A DNA stretch of 64,000 bases from Nostoc linckia z4 (lineage in GTDB: Bacteria > Cyanobacteriota > Cyanobacteriia > Cyanobacteriales > Nostocaceae), in assembly GCF_002608075.1 (NCBI RefSeq), contig NZ_LAHA01000042.1, forward strand, positions 1 to 64,000, in the 5' to 3' direction. The notes under the pieces are model-generated. The model was not told where the DNA came from and did not search any database. It worked only from the letters and a program-made list of their open reading frames with translations. Shown in pieces: positions 54,423 to 63,178 of this stretch (the first letter of the stretch is position 1; the number at the start of each line of letters is the position of its first letter). The translations under genes and the position numbers were made by a program.

Positions 54423-55799
54423 CTAAAAATATTGAGAAATTACTTTGTTGATTATTTCCCACGTACCTACAATAATAACTGTGACAAACCCGGCGAGTAC
54501 AACCAATAAAATTACAAGTAGCAGCCCATTTAACCCAGATAGTATAATATTTGTATTTAGGAGATTTTTGAAACTCAAAACTAGAAGTAAATTTGCCATA
54601 ACGGCAATGATAATTAAAGAGACTTTTTCCACGAGAGAACGAGATTGAATAAATACTAAACCGGCTAAAATTACCAACCACAATCCTGAGCTAATCCAAG
54701 TGGTTCCGAGAAAAGTGAACAGAGCGATCGCCAAAAACGAACTACCACTTGCAGTAATTATTGCTCCCGACAATAATTGATAATTAGAAAATAACCGTAG
54801 ATATCCAGAACCAGTTGTTTTTTGTTCAAATTGTGGCTGTGATTCTAATATACCAGATGGTGAAAGAACTGTAGGAGGTAATGTATTTCTCAATCGTGGT
54901 AACTTCTTCAAATCTTCCAATACAGCCTGGGCAGACTGATAACGCTTTTCATGATTTTCTTCAATTAATTTATCAATAATTAACTCTAATTCATGACTTA
55001 TTGGTTGCTTTAAATACTGTCGCCAATTAGAAGTCCAGCTATAACCTTGTTTCATCCATAAACTTGATGGAGAAATATTAGTTAATAAATGAAAACAAGT
55101 AATTCCTAAACTATAGAGATCGCTGGCAGTAAAGACTTTACCTAATTGCATTTGTTCAATAGGTGCATAACCCAATGAACCAATAATCGTTCCTATTGCA
55201 GTGTTGCTAGTTTCTCTCCTTTGCTTTGACACTCCAAAATCAATTAACACTAATTTATTATCGTTTTGTCGGCGAATAATATTTTCTGGCTTCAAATCCC
55301 GGTGAATTATTTCTTGTTCGTGTACCGTTACCAGCACAGATAATAAATCGTGCAAAAAATATCGAATTTTAACTTCATCAAAAACTCCCTGCTGTTTTAG
55401 TTCCTGCAACAGATTTTGTCCTTCAATAAACTGCTGCACTAAATACAGATATTCGCCTTCCTGAAAATATGCATACAAATTGGGAATTTGCACATGTTCC
55501 CCTAATTCTTTAAGGCGTTTGGCCTCTCGTTCAAACAACTCAGTTGCTTTTTTATGTGCGTTGGTACCTTGAGAACCATAAAATTGACTTAAAACCAACT
55601 GTTTAACAACACATTGTTCATTGAGCTTATCTATATCTTCTGCCACATATGTGCGTGCAAACCCCCCTCTCCCTAACAGTCCAATAACCCGATAACGATT
55701 TCTCAGTAGGGGTATCAACTTTACCCCGCAACTAAGACAAAAATTTGTCCCGTCAGGATTTTGGGGATTTTCGCAATTAGGATTCAGGCAGCAGATCAT
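54423..55799 (-). CDS. Membrane Ser/Thr protein kinase with N-terminal zinc ribbon
   Basis: The 458-residue protein begins with the cysteine set C4, C9, C21, C24. The kinase domain has GRGGFA at 43-48, K66, HRDLKPENII and DFGVSKQR, so the catalytic residues are intact. After a variable linker, four or five membrane helices fill about 340-455 (IITASGSSFLAIALFTFLG, WLVILAGLVFI and others). The next gene, a membrane-anchored binding protein, starts 29 bases later and likely forms a sensor pair with it. Other zinc-ribbon kinases in Nostoc lack such helices, for example the one at 37546. Confidence 0.92.
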   Translation of the reverse strand: MICCLNPNCENPQNPDGTNFCLSCGVKLIPLLRNRYRVIGLLGRGGFARTYVAEDIDKLNEQCVVKQLVLSQFYGSQGTNAHKKATELFEREAKRLKELGEHVQIPNLYAYFQEGEYLYLVQQFIEGQNLLQELKQQGVFDEVKIRYFLHDLLSVLVTVHEQEIIHRDLKPENIIRRQNDNKLVLIDFGVSKQRRETSNTAIGTIIGSLGYAPIEQMQLGKVFTASDLYSLGITCFHLLTNISPSSLWMKQGYSWTSNWRQYLKQPISHELELIIDKLIEENHEKRYQSAQAVLEDLKKLPRLRNTLPPTVLSPSGILESQPQFEQKTTGSGYLRLFSNYQLLSGAIITASGSSFLAIALFTFLGTTWISSGLWLVILAGLVFIQSRSLVEKVSLIIIAVMANLLLVLSFKNLLNTNIILSGLNGLLLVILLVVLAGFVTVIIVGTWEIINKVISQYF

Positions 55800-56440
55800 A
55801 ATAATTATTTTATCGCTGTCATTTTATTAATTTTTAAAATATACCTTAAAACCAATAGAAACTTTGTACTGCAACGTTTCTACATGGATAACAAATAAGC
55901 AGGCATAAGTGAAACCCGCTGTAGGTATCGCCCCCTTGCAAACTAACTCGATATGTAGTTAACAGCACAATTAACGTTCTTTCTTTAAAATAGCCCCAAT
56001 TCTTATCAGTGATATCGCCTTTGAAGAAACAGAGGAGATGAGAGAGAGACAAGGGAGACAAGGGAGATGAGGAGGCAGGGGAGCAGGGAGCAGGGGAGAA
56101 AATCTTCCCCTCTACCCCCGCCCCCTGCCAAGAACTGCTTCTTCACAATGCCCCATGCCCCATGCCCCATGCCCAATGCCCAATGCCCCATGCCCAATCA
56201 TCAGTTAACAGTTAACACTCAACAGCACAGCTAACATCAGCTTTTTTTCATCCGTTGACCGCCGCAATTACCTCATACTCGCCATTGTGGTCTTGATAAA
56301 AGTCTCCGCAATTGTGACGATTACGCTAGAATTATTAAAGGTTCTTTACAGAATTTGCCGATCGCCCCCAATTCTGTTAGAAAAGCCTAGCACTGAAATG
56401 TAAATCTATAAACCCCCTCTAAAGTTCACCCAAAGCTTCT
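55800..56440. repeat. Repeat-bearing spacer upstream of typA
   Basis: The 641 bases hold no gene. A G/A-rich tract with GGGAGACAA units is at about 56040-56095. A tandem of the heptamers CATGCCC/AATGCCC lies at about 56148-56198, the same family as at 10411-10450 and 49443-49466. A GTTAACAGTTAACACTCAAC run follows. The typA promoter should be in the last 200 bases. Confidence 0.75.
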
Positions 56441-58231
56441 ATGACGCTCCCAATTCGCAACGTCGCAATTATCGCCCACGTTGACCACGGCAAAACCACC
56501 CTGGTTGATGCACTCCTCAAACAGTCCGGCATTTTCCGTGAAGGTGAAGACGTTCCGGATTGCGTCATGGACTCCAACGCCCTAGAACGGGAACGGGGAA
56601 TTACAATTTTGTCCAAAAACACGGCGGTTCGCTACAAAGAAACGCTGATTAATATTGTTGATACACCCGGACACGCTGACTTCGGTGGCGAAGTAGAACG
56701 CGTACTCGGCATGGTTGACGGATGTCTTCTAATTGTCGATGCTAACGAAGGCCCCATGCCTCAAACGCGCTTTGTACTCAAAAAAGCCTTAGAAAAAGGC
56801 TTACGTCCCATCGTTGTGATCAACAAAATCGACCGTGCCAAAGCCGATCCACACGTCGCTGTTGATAAAGTACTGGATCTGTTCTTAGAATTAGGCGCAG
56901 ATGAAGACCAGTGTGATTTTACCTATCTGTTTGCCTCCGGTATGGGAGGTTATGCCAAAGAAAGCATGGAAGCAGAATCGGTAGATATGCAACCACTGTT
57001 TAATGCGATTCTGCAACACGTTCCACCACCAGTAGGCGACGTGAATAAGCCGCTGCAATTGCAAGTCACAACCCTAGATTATTCTGAATACCTGGGACGA
57101 ATTGTCATTGGCAGAATTCACAACGGTGTGATTCGCGCCGGACAACAAGCGGCCTTAGTAACAGAAAATGGTACAATTGTCAAATCTAAAATTAGTAAAT
57201 TGCTAGGTTTTGAAGGGCTGAAGCGGGTGGAGATGGAAGAAGCATCCGCTGGTTATATTGTCGCTGTTGCTGGTTTTGCAGATGCCAACATTGGCGAAAC
57301 AATTACAGACCCCAACGAACCGCAAGCTTTACCACTAATTAAAGTGGACGAACCAACCTTGCAAATGACCTTCTGGGTGAATGATTCACCTTTTGCAGGT
57401 CAAGAAGGCAAATTGGTGACATCAAGACAAGTGCGCGATCGCCTTTTCCGCGAATTAGAAACCAACGTTGCATTGCGGGTAGAAGAAACCGATTCCCCCG
57501 ACAAATTCCTGGTTTCCGGTCGTGGCGAATTGCACTTGGGTATCTTAATTGAAACCATGCGCCGGGAAGGTTTCGAGTTTCAGGTATCTCAGCCACAGGT
57601 AATTTACCGCGAAGTCAACGGCCAACCTTGCGAACCTTACGAACTGTTGGTGTTAGACGTACCTACTGATGCCGTAGGTAGCTGTATCGAACGCCTGGGA
57701 CAACGCAAAGGCGAAATGCAAGATATGCAACCGGGTAGTGGCGATCGCACTCAGTTAGAGTTTGTCATTCCCGCCCGTGGTTTGATTGGTTTCCGGGGTG
57801 AATTCATGCGGATGACTCGTGGCGAAGGCATCATGAACCACAGTTTCCTTGACTACCGTCAACTCAGTGGTGACATTGAAGCCCGGAACAAAGGCGTTTT
57901 AATCTCCTTTGAAGAAGGCGTTGCTACCTTCTACGCCATGAAGAACGCCGAAGATAGAGGCTCGTTCTTTATTACTCCCGGCACCAAAGTTTACAGAGGT
58001 ATGATTGTCGGCGAACACAATCGTCCCCAAGACTTGGAATTGAATGTCTGCAAAACCAAGCAGTTAACCAACCACCGCGCGTCCGGTGGCGATGAATTAG
58101 TGCAGTTGCAAGCACCAATAGAAATGAGTCTAGAGCGTGCTTTGGAATACATCGGCCCTGATGAATTGGTGGAAGTTACACCCAAATCAATTCGCCTGCG
58201 GAAGATGGCGAAGAAGTTAGCAAAACGGTAA
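56441..58231 (+). CDS. typA: TypA/BipA ribosome-associated GTPase
   Basis: The 596-residue GTPase has G1 AHVDHGKT at residues 12-19, the switch ERERGITI, G3 DTPGH and G4 NKID. The EF-G-like domains follow, then the BipA-specific C-terminal region ([24 protein letters not shown], ...[15 protein letters not shown]). TypA helps ribosome assembly and translation under stress or cold. Length and all motifs are normal. It is a single-gene unit ending in a strong terminator. Confidence 0.98.
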   Translation: MTLPIRNVAIIAHVDHGKTTLVDALLKQSGIFREGEDVPDCVMDSNALERERGITILSKNTAVRYKETLINIVDTPGHADFGGEVERVLGMVDGCLLIVDANEGPMPQTRFVLKKALEKGLRPIVVINKIDRAKADPHVAVDKVLDLFLELGADEDQCDFTYLFASGMGGYAKESMEAESVDMQPLFNAILQHVPPPVGDVNKPLQLQVTTLDYSEYLGRIVIGRIHNGVIRAGQQAALVTENGTIVKSKISKLLGFEGLKRVEMEEASAGYIVAVAGFADANIGETITDPNEPQALPLIKVDEPTLQMTFWVNDSPFAGQEGKLVTSRQVRDRLFRELETNVALRVEETDSPDKFLVSGRGELHLGILIETMRREGFEFQVSQPQVIYREVNGQPCEPYELLVLDVPTDAVGSCIERLGQRKGEMQDMQPGSGDRTQLEFVIPARGLIGFRGEFMRMTRGEGIMNHSFLDYRQLSGDIEARNKGVLISFEEGVATFYAMKNAEDRGSFFITPGTKVYRGMIVGEHNRPQDLELNVCKTKQLTNHRASGGDELVQLQAPIEMSLERALEYIGPDELVEVTPKSIRLRKMAKKLAKR

Positions 58232-58255
58232 GTAAAAATTCTGAATTAATTTAAG

Positions 58256-58284
58256 AAGCCCACGTTAGTGGGCTTTTTATTTTG
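58256..58284 (+). terminator. Rho-independent terminator of typA
   Basis: An 8-bp stem AAGCCCAC/GTGGGCTT (58256-58263 and 58268-58275) with loop GTTA is followed by TTTATTTTG. It is 24 bases after the stop codon. Confidence 0.93.
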
Positions 58285-58479
58285 TTATTGACATCCTTTT
58301 TAAGGGATTAAATGACAACGCTTTATACACTTGAACTCCATAGCTGTATGTAGCTTAGAAATTAATTTTGTGAGATGTATAGCAATGAATTGGGTTATAC
58401 GTGAGGAAATTTTGGGCATTCTAGAAATAGCAATGGCTGATTGAAATCCTTTGCAATATAGCTAGCTGTAAATTAAACA

Positions 58480-59331
58480 ATGAAACAGAAAGTATACCCC
58501 TCTAAAATTATTGCTACTGCTAAATCTATTAACGTAACTAAACTTCCCTGGACTTTATATATTGACAAAAAATCGCTTCCCACATACGGAGGTATTTATT
58601 TTGTAGGTACAGATCAAGAGCCTACAGCTTATATAGGCCAAGCCGGATGTTTAAAAACTCGTTTTTTTAAACATCATCGAAAAAATTCCTTTGACCAACT
58701 TATTGACGAATCTGGTGAACAAAGTGTCAAAATTCGCTATTGGCAAGCACCATTAATGCCTAAATCTGAGCTAGTACTTTTCCTGTCTCAACTCGAAAGT
58801 TATTTAATAGAGAATTCAAAAACAAGGTACAATTACACGGCAAATTCCCTGCCTAAAACACCATTTCCATCTCATCATCGTACTTATTATGGTTTTATAT
58901 TTGTCCAATTAAATAAATTAGGTGAATACTATGTGCCAAAGTCTTCGGATGGAACGGCAGGATTCTACTTCAGTCTTAAAAAGATCCACATGGCTGAAAA
59001 GGCTATAAAATATCGTTCTCCAACATTTATAATTTCCAGTGGTACTTGGCAAGATGCTTTATACGAATACGAGAATAATCTTGATCCAAAGTGGAAGCAA
59101 TACTCAACACTATATTTCTTAGAAGTAAGGTTTCAGGCACGTTGGATTAACTATGTTGGTCAAGGTGGCATAGAAGATTATGTTCTCTCTGGGGATCAGG
59201 CTACTTTCTACCGTATTTTCTTAAACGAGTACCCAGGCTTTAAGGAATTCTCAATGAAGTATTTAACAACGGGATTAACTAATTGCAGTAAATCAGATTT
59301 TTGTGAAACTCTATTGAATTTAACTAGATAA
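58480..59331 (+). CDS. GIY-YIG domain protein
   Basis: The 283-residue protein carries a GIY-YIG nuclease-like domain at about 33-122: GIY at 38-40, YIG at 51-53, arginine R61 in LKTRFFKHH, and glutamate E106 in QLESYLIE, with NYT further on. These match the family's catalytic set. The C-terminal 150 residues are not recognised. There is no methylase, restriction partner or transposase near. It could be a stand-alone nuclease of unknown role or part of a defence gene. The ATG has no strong ribosome site. Confidence 0.75.
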   Translation: MKQKVYPSKIIATAKSINVTKLPWTLYIDKKSLPTYGGIYFVGTDQEPTAYIGQAGCLKTRFFKHHRKNSFDQLIDESGEQSVKIRYWQAPLMPKSELVLFLSQLESYLIENSKTRYNYTANSLPKTPFPSHHRTYYGFIFVQLNKLGEYYVPKSSDGTAGFYFSLKKIHMAEKAIKYRSPTFIISSGTWQDALYEYENNLDPKWKQYSTLYFLEVRFQARWINYVGQGGIEDYVLSGDQATFYRIFLNEYPGFKEFSMKYLTTGLTNCSKSDFCETLLNLTR

Positions 59332-59531
59332 TGCTTTTCCACACTATTAAGCGTTCAATGATGCATTTAGATTATTAATCTAAGTTGTCAGTGGCAGTAG
59401 CCCAACACTACTTTGTAACAAACAAAATAAAAGTTGTCGGCTGGAGTGAAAGTCACAAAGCAATGCCTACGGCGGCAAGCTACGCTCAACACTTCTGTGC
59501 TTCAACCTAGCGTGTTGATGTTGCTTCCCCT

Positions 59532-59867
59532 TCACAAAAACTCCACACGTCCCAGCATCTCTTCAGGTGTCATCACCTCATAAATTAAAACCAAAGTTTC
59601 AATGATTTCACCAATTGAACGAGTTCCTTTCTTACAGTAGGTAATACCAGGATGGTCGAATCTAGAACTTGCAATAATCAAAAAATCTGCATCTTGAGTA
59701 AACAGTATTCGCTGTGTTTCCTGAATAAACGCTAACTGGATTTCATCACTTTGAGTGCGTAATTCCACATCATTGGTTGTTGTGACATCAATTCCATAAC
59801 GACGCAAGCCAAGCGCGATCGCCGGATCGACGTTCTCATCCAGATGAAAGCGAATTCGTTCACTCAT
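59532..59867 (-). CDS. PIN-like toxin (DUF5615)
   Basis: The 111-residue protein matches DUF5615: IRFHLDENVDPAIALGLRRYGIDVTT, then RILFTQDADFLIIASSRFDHPGI. Acidic residues (the D/E pair at DEN, D in TQDADFL) are those expected in PIN-like nucleases. It overlaps the upstream DUF433 gene by 8 bases, a translation-coupled toxin-antitoxin layout. Whether it is toxic is not shown. Confidence 0.88.
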   Translation of the reverse strand: MSERIRFHLDENVDPAIALGLRRYGIDVTTTNDVELRTQSDEIQLAFIQETQRILFTQDADFLIIASSRFDHPGITYCKKGTRSIGEIIETLVLIYEVMTPEEMLGRVEFL

Positions 59868-60186
59868 TCCTCAACTGTCTAAGCTTCTCTTGCAGACGCG
59901 AGGGATAATTTTGCTTCAGTACCTCAACTAACTCATCCTCTTGGGCTGTGCGGCGATCGATCTCGTCTCGGCGATCGAAGTAATAAGCCATTGCTGCATA
60001 AACAGATGCTAGTGACAGGTCATATTTACCAGCAATCTCTACCAAAGAGTACCCTAGCTTTAGATGCATCACCGCCACATCTTCTACAGCAATGCGAGTA
60101 CCGATAATGCACGGTTTTCCACTCCGCACATCAGGAGCGATCGCAATATGCTCTCGACTTACTAATTGCATTAGCGAATCTTCCAT
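59860..60186 (-). CDS. DUF433 antitoxin-like protein
   Basis: The 108-residue protein has the DUF433 helix-turn-helix pattern: HIAIAPDVRSGKPCIIGTRIAVEDVAVMHLKLGYSLVEIAGKYDLSLASVYAAMAYYFDRRDEID. The C-terminal charged helix likely binds the PIN-like partner encoded next. It probably neutralises the toxin and binds the promoter. The ATG at 60186 lies close to the divergent Uma2 gene (52 bases). Confidence 0.88.
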   Translation of the reverse strand: MEDSLMQLVSREHIAIAPDVRSGKPCIIGTRIAVEDVAVMHLKLGYSLVEIAGKYDLSLASVYAAMAYYFDRRDEIDRRTAQEDELVEVLKQNYPSRLQEKLRQLRNE

Positions 60187-60238
60187 ATCTGTTCCATTAT
60201 TTAATAATATAGAGTTTTCCTACTTCTTACAAAATGTT

Positions 60239-60826
60239 ATGAAAAATCTTGAGTTGACGCAAGGAAAAATTAAAGTTACAGAAACCACGACTCTAGAAGA
60301 TTTCTTAAAACTTCCAAATATTGAGGAGTCACCAGCTTGGGAATACATTAACGGAGAGGCAATTCAAAAACCAATGGCAGGAGGCAAACACAGCTTATTG
60401 CAAAAACGTTTAGTTCCAGTAATCGATACATTGGAAAGTAACTACGAAGCCTTTCCAGAGTTGCGCTGTACCTGCGGTAATCGTTCAGTAGTTCCTGATG
60501 TAGTTGTTATCTCCAGCAATCAACTACCAGTGGATGAAAACGGTGAAATTATTAGCAGTGGTATTAATTTTGCACCTGCTTGGATAATAGAAATTCTTTC
60601 CCCTGCTCAAAGTCAAACCAAAGTCACTGGCAATATTTTACATTGTTTGAGAAATGGCAGTCAGCTAGGATGGTTAATCGACCCAAGCGATCGCTGTATT
60701 TTCGTTTATCAGCCTAATCGTTTGCCAGATTTGTTGGCAGGACAAGATATATTACCAGTGTTAGAAGATATGAATTTGACACTCTCTGTTGATGAAATTT
60801 TTGCTTGGTTACAGCGAAAAAACTGA
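60239..60826 (+). CDS. Uma2 family (PD-(D/E)XK-like) protein
   Basis: From the ATG at 60239 the protein has 195 residues; the frame extends back over the divergent antitoxin gene without sense. It shows the Uma2 pattern: TLEDFLKLPNIEESPAWEYINGEAIQKPM, VVPDVVVISSNQLP and APAWIIEILSPAQSQTKV. The acidic residues in PDVVV and EILSP form the nuclease-like pocket. Uma2 proteins are highly multiplied in cyanobacteria with no clear role. Confidence 0.9.
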   Translation: MKNLELTQGKIKVTETTTLEDFLKLPNIEESPAWEYINGEAIQKPMAGGKHSLLQKRLVPVIDTLESNYEAFPELRCTCGNRSVVPDVVVISSNQLPVDENGEIISSGINFAPAWIIEILSPAQSQTKVTGNILHCLRNGSQLGWLIDPSDRCIFVYQPNRLPDLLAGQDILPVLEDMNLTLSVDEIFAWLQRKN

Positions 60827-61345
60827 TAATGACCCTACTCCCACTCCAACGGGGCTTCGGTGAACAATCAACAGTCAACAGTCAACAATCAACACTCCTT
60901 CTCCCTGACGACACATTTTTTCTTCATACTGTTGACATGCTTGAGGAACCCACGTTATAAAATCTTAAGAAAATTAAATCAGTCTGCCTAATCCACTTTT
61001 ATTACCTAAAAAATTTTGTAAAAGGTAAACCGGAGCGGAGGAACCAATTCTGGGGCGTATCTTGTAAAAAGTGAAGAGTTAAAAGTTACTAAAGCAATAA
61101 CTCATAACTCATAACTTTTTGCAGAAGGACATCTCTCAGTCCTAGCCCGTCAGCTAACTTCGTCGGCATTGAGAGGAGACTGAACGAGCAGCATTCTTAC
61201 TAAGTAATGCCTTGTTCTCGTCAGTGTCCTTTGGCTGGTAACTTTGCACTTCGTTGTACCTGCCCTCGGCCTTGAGGAGAAGATAATATTACCTCCATTT
61301 CTGGCGTTTGAGGCAGGATTATTTACCTTGAGGTAAAGTTCAACC
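60827..61345. other. Spacer and long leader of the glycosyltransferase gene
   Basis: There is no gene. AACAGTCAACAATCAAC heptamer-like units occur at about 60862-60893. Just before the ATG, a TTTACCT/AGGTAAA hairpin (61322-61328 and 61331-61337) includes the only AGG close to the start, so it might affect translation. The rest, rich in short inverted pieces at 61130-61290, could be a structured leader, but I cannot identify a class. Confidence 0.4.
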
Positions 61346-62617
61346 ATGTTCCAGAATAAGAAACATCGCATTGCCCTCATTTCTGTTGATGGTGACCCAG
61401 CTGCTGAAATTGGTCAAGAAGAAGCTGGAGGTCAAAATGTATATGTGCGTCAAGTCGGTTATTCACTAGCAAGGCTTGGTTGGCAAGTGGATATGTTTAC
61501 TCGTCGTAGTAATCCCGAACAAGCTGCCATCGTTCAACATAGTTTAAACTGTCGTACTATTCGGTTAAAAGCCGGCCCAGCAGAGTTTATTGGGCGAGAT
61601 AACTTATTCGACTATCTACCTGAATTCATCAGAGAATTTCAGCAATTCCAGCAGCACCAAGGGTTTCATTACCCTCTAATTCATACCAACTACTGGTTAT
61701 CTTCTTGGGTTGGTATGGAATTGAAAAAGCAGCAACCCCTAATTCAGCTACACACTTACCACTCTTTAGGAGCGGTTAAATACAGAAGTATTGGTGATGT
61801 TCCTGTAATTGCTGCCCAGCGATTAGCTGTAGAAAAAGCTTGCTTGGAAACTGTAGATTGTGTGGTTGCAACTAGTCCGCAAGAGCAAAAGCACATGCGG
61901 GTACTCGTTTCTAGCAAAGGAAACATTGATATGATTCCTTGCGGTACCGATATCGAAAAATTTGGACAAATTCCTCGGTGTGTGGCGCGGGAAAAGTTAG
62001 GAATTGCGCCAGAGGCCAAAATAGTCCTCTACGTTGGGCGCTTTGACCGCCGTAAAGGAATAGAAACCTTAGTGAGAGCCGTTGCCAAGTCTAATTTTAG
62101 GGATAACGCTGACTTGGAGCTAGTCATTGGTGGTGGTAGTCGTCCGGGTGAGAGTGATGGCATCGAACGCGATCGCATTGCCAACATAGTCACAGAACTC
62201 GGATTAGAAAATTGTACAACCTTTACTGGTCGCCTAGATGATACTATCCTTCCCTTGTACTATGCTGCTGCTGATGTCTGCGTAGTGCCCAGCCATTATG
62301 AACCTTTTGGTTTAGTTGGGATTGAGGCAATGGCGAGTAAAACTCCAGTGGTAGCTAGTAATGTGGGTGGATTGCAATTTACTGTTGTACCAGAAGTCAC
62401 AGGATTACTTGTGCCACCAAAAGACGAAGTAGCTTTTGCTGCCGCCATAGACCGCATTCTGGCTAACCCAGCTTGGCGAGACCAGTTAGGTGAAACAGCT
62501 AGGCAACGCACAGAAATTGCCTTTAGTTGGTATAGTGTGGCATTTCGACTAACTCAGCTCTACACTCGCCTGCTAATTCAAACCACATCCGATACTTACC
62601 CCCAGATTGCGGCTTAA
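61346..62617 (+). CDS. Glycosyltransferase family 4, sucrose-phosphate-synthase-like
   Basis: The 423-residue protein has the GT-B fold. The N-terminal domain has EEAGGQNVYVRQVGYSLARLG, typical of sucrose-phosphate synthase and sucrose synthase relatives. The C-terminal domain has LYVGRFDRRKGIETLV and the EX7E motif EPFGLVGIE near 325-333, which binds the nucleotide sugar. Length fits the minimal cyanobacterial enzymes that lack the phosphatase domain. Activity (sucrose-phosphate synthase or another retaining transferase) cannot be decided here. Sucrose is a compatible solute and the likely carbon carrier to heterocysts. Confidence 0.8.
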   Translation: MFQNKKHRIALISVDGDPAAEIGQEEAGGQNVYVRQVGYSLARLGWQVDMFTRRSNPEQAAIVQHSLNCRTIRLKAGPAEFIGRDNLFDYLPEFIREFQQFQQHQGFHYPLIHTNYWLSSWVGMELKKQQPLIQLHTYHSLGAVKYRSIGDVPVIAAQRLAVEKACLETVDCVVATSPQEQKHMRVLVSSKGNIDMIPCGTDIEKFGQIPRCVAREKLGIAPEAKIVLYVGRFDRRKGIETLVRAVAKSNFRDNADLELVIGGGSRPGESDGIERDRIANIVTELGLENCTTFTGRLDDTILPLYYAAADVCVVPSHYEPFGLVGIEAMASKTPVVASNVGGLQFTVVPEVTGLLVPPKDEVAFAAAIDRILANPAWRDQLGETARQRTEIAFSWYSVAFRLTQLYTRLLIQTTSDTYPQIAA

Positions 62618-62805
62618 CAACAGCCACAAGTCACACAGCCCAAGTTACTATATACCTCTTGCAATCAATTGCTTTTTGCACTCTTGTGGGAAAAGGGAAA
62701 AGGTTAAAGGGGAAAGGGAAAATACAAACCTTTCCCCCTTTCCCCTACTTCTGCAAGAAGTCTTATGTTTGACTACTCAACCTCGTGAATTCAGGAATTA
62801 AAACT
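62618..62805. repeat. Spacer with GGGAAAAGG and dispersed repeat
   Basis: A G/A tract (62687-62720) faces a C/T tract (62729-62745) and could form a long hairpin. Next to it, ACTTCTGCAAGAAGTCTTAT (62747-62766) is the complement of 7721-7740, again adjoining a GGGAAAAGGG tract. It is a mobile or amplified repeat unit. Confidence 0.75.
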
Positions 62806-63000
62806 ATGTTCAACGTTGGAGATTATGCTTTGCATCAAAAAACTGGGCAGGTTGGTCAAGTTTCAGGCTATGGACATCAGTTAACGGATGGTGTTTACAT
62901 AACCACCCTGAAAGTTAAAATCACCAAGCGTCAAGGAACTTGCCAAAGCACATTTGTGGAAGATACCTATTCTACTTGGACACCGATACAGGCACAATAA
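62806..63000 (+). CDS. Small conserved hypothetical protein, 64 aa
   Basis: The protein is 64 residues from the ATG at 62806; a GTG at 62785 would add seven. It reads MFNVGDYALHQKTGQVGQVS and later ITTLKVKITK, a beta-rich pattern like small SH3-type or CarD-like folds. No catalytic residues, membrane helices or partner genes help. A repeat hairpin follows its stop codon. Confidence 0.65.
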   Translation: MFNVGDYALHQKTGQVGQVSGYGHQLTDGVYITTLKVKITKRQGTCQSTFVEDTYSTWTPIQAQ

Positions 63001-63064
63001 ATTCCAATTGGGGACTTAGTGGCTGTTGCACATCAAAATTGCACATTCATACACCAAGTAAGCG

Positions 63065-63111
63065 GGGAAAAGGGTAAGGGGGAAAGGGTTTAAATCCCTT
63101 ACCCTTTTCCC
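63065..63111. repeat. 16-bp inverted repeat between convergent genes
   Basis: GGGAAAAGGGTAAGGG (63065-63080) pairs with its complement at 63096-63111 around 15 bases. It is built from the same GGGAAAGG units as the repeat at 62687-62745. It may end both transcripts, though no T-run is present. Confidence 0.8.
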
Positions 63112-63178
63112 TTTCCCCTTTCCCCAGGCTTCACCCAGCAAAGTTGACTTGCCAGACTACTGGCTTTGCTAGATTGGA

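Noticed and set aside
61150-61380. Minus-strand frame of 76 codons upstream of the glycosyltransferase
   Set aside because: It overlaps the start of the glycosyltransferase gene and has no protein family pattern.
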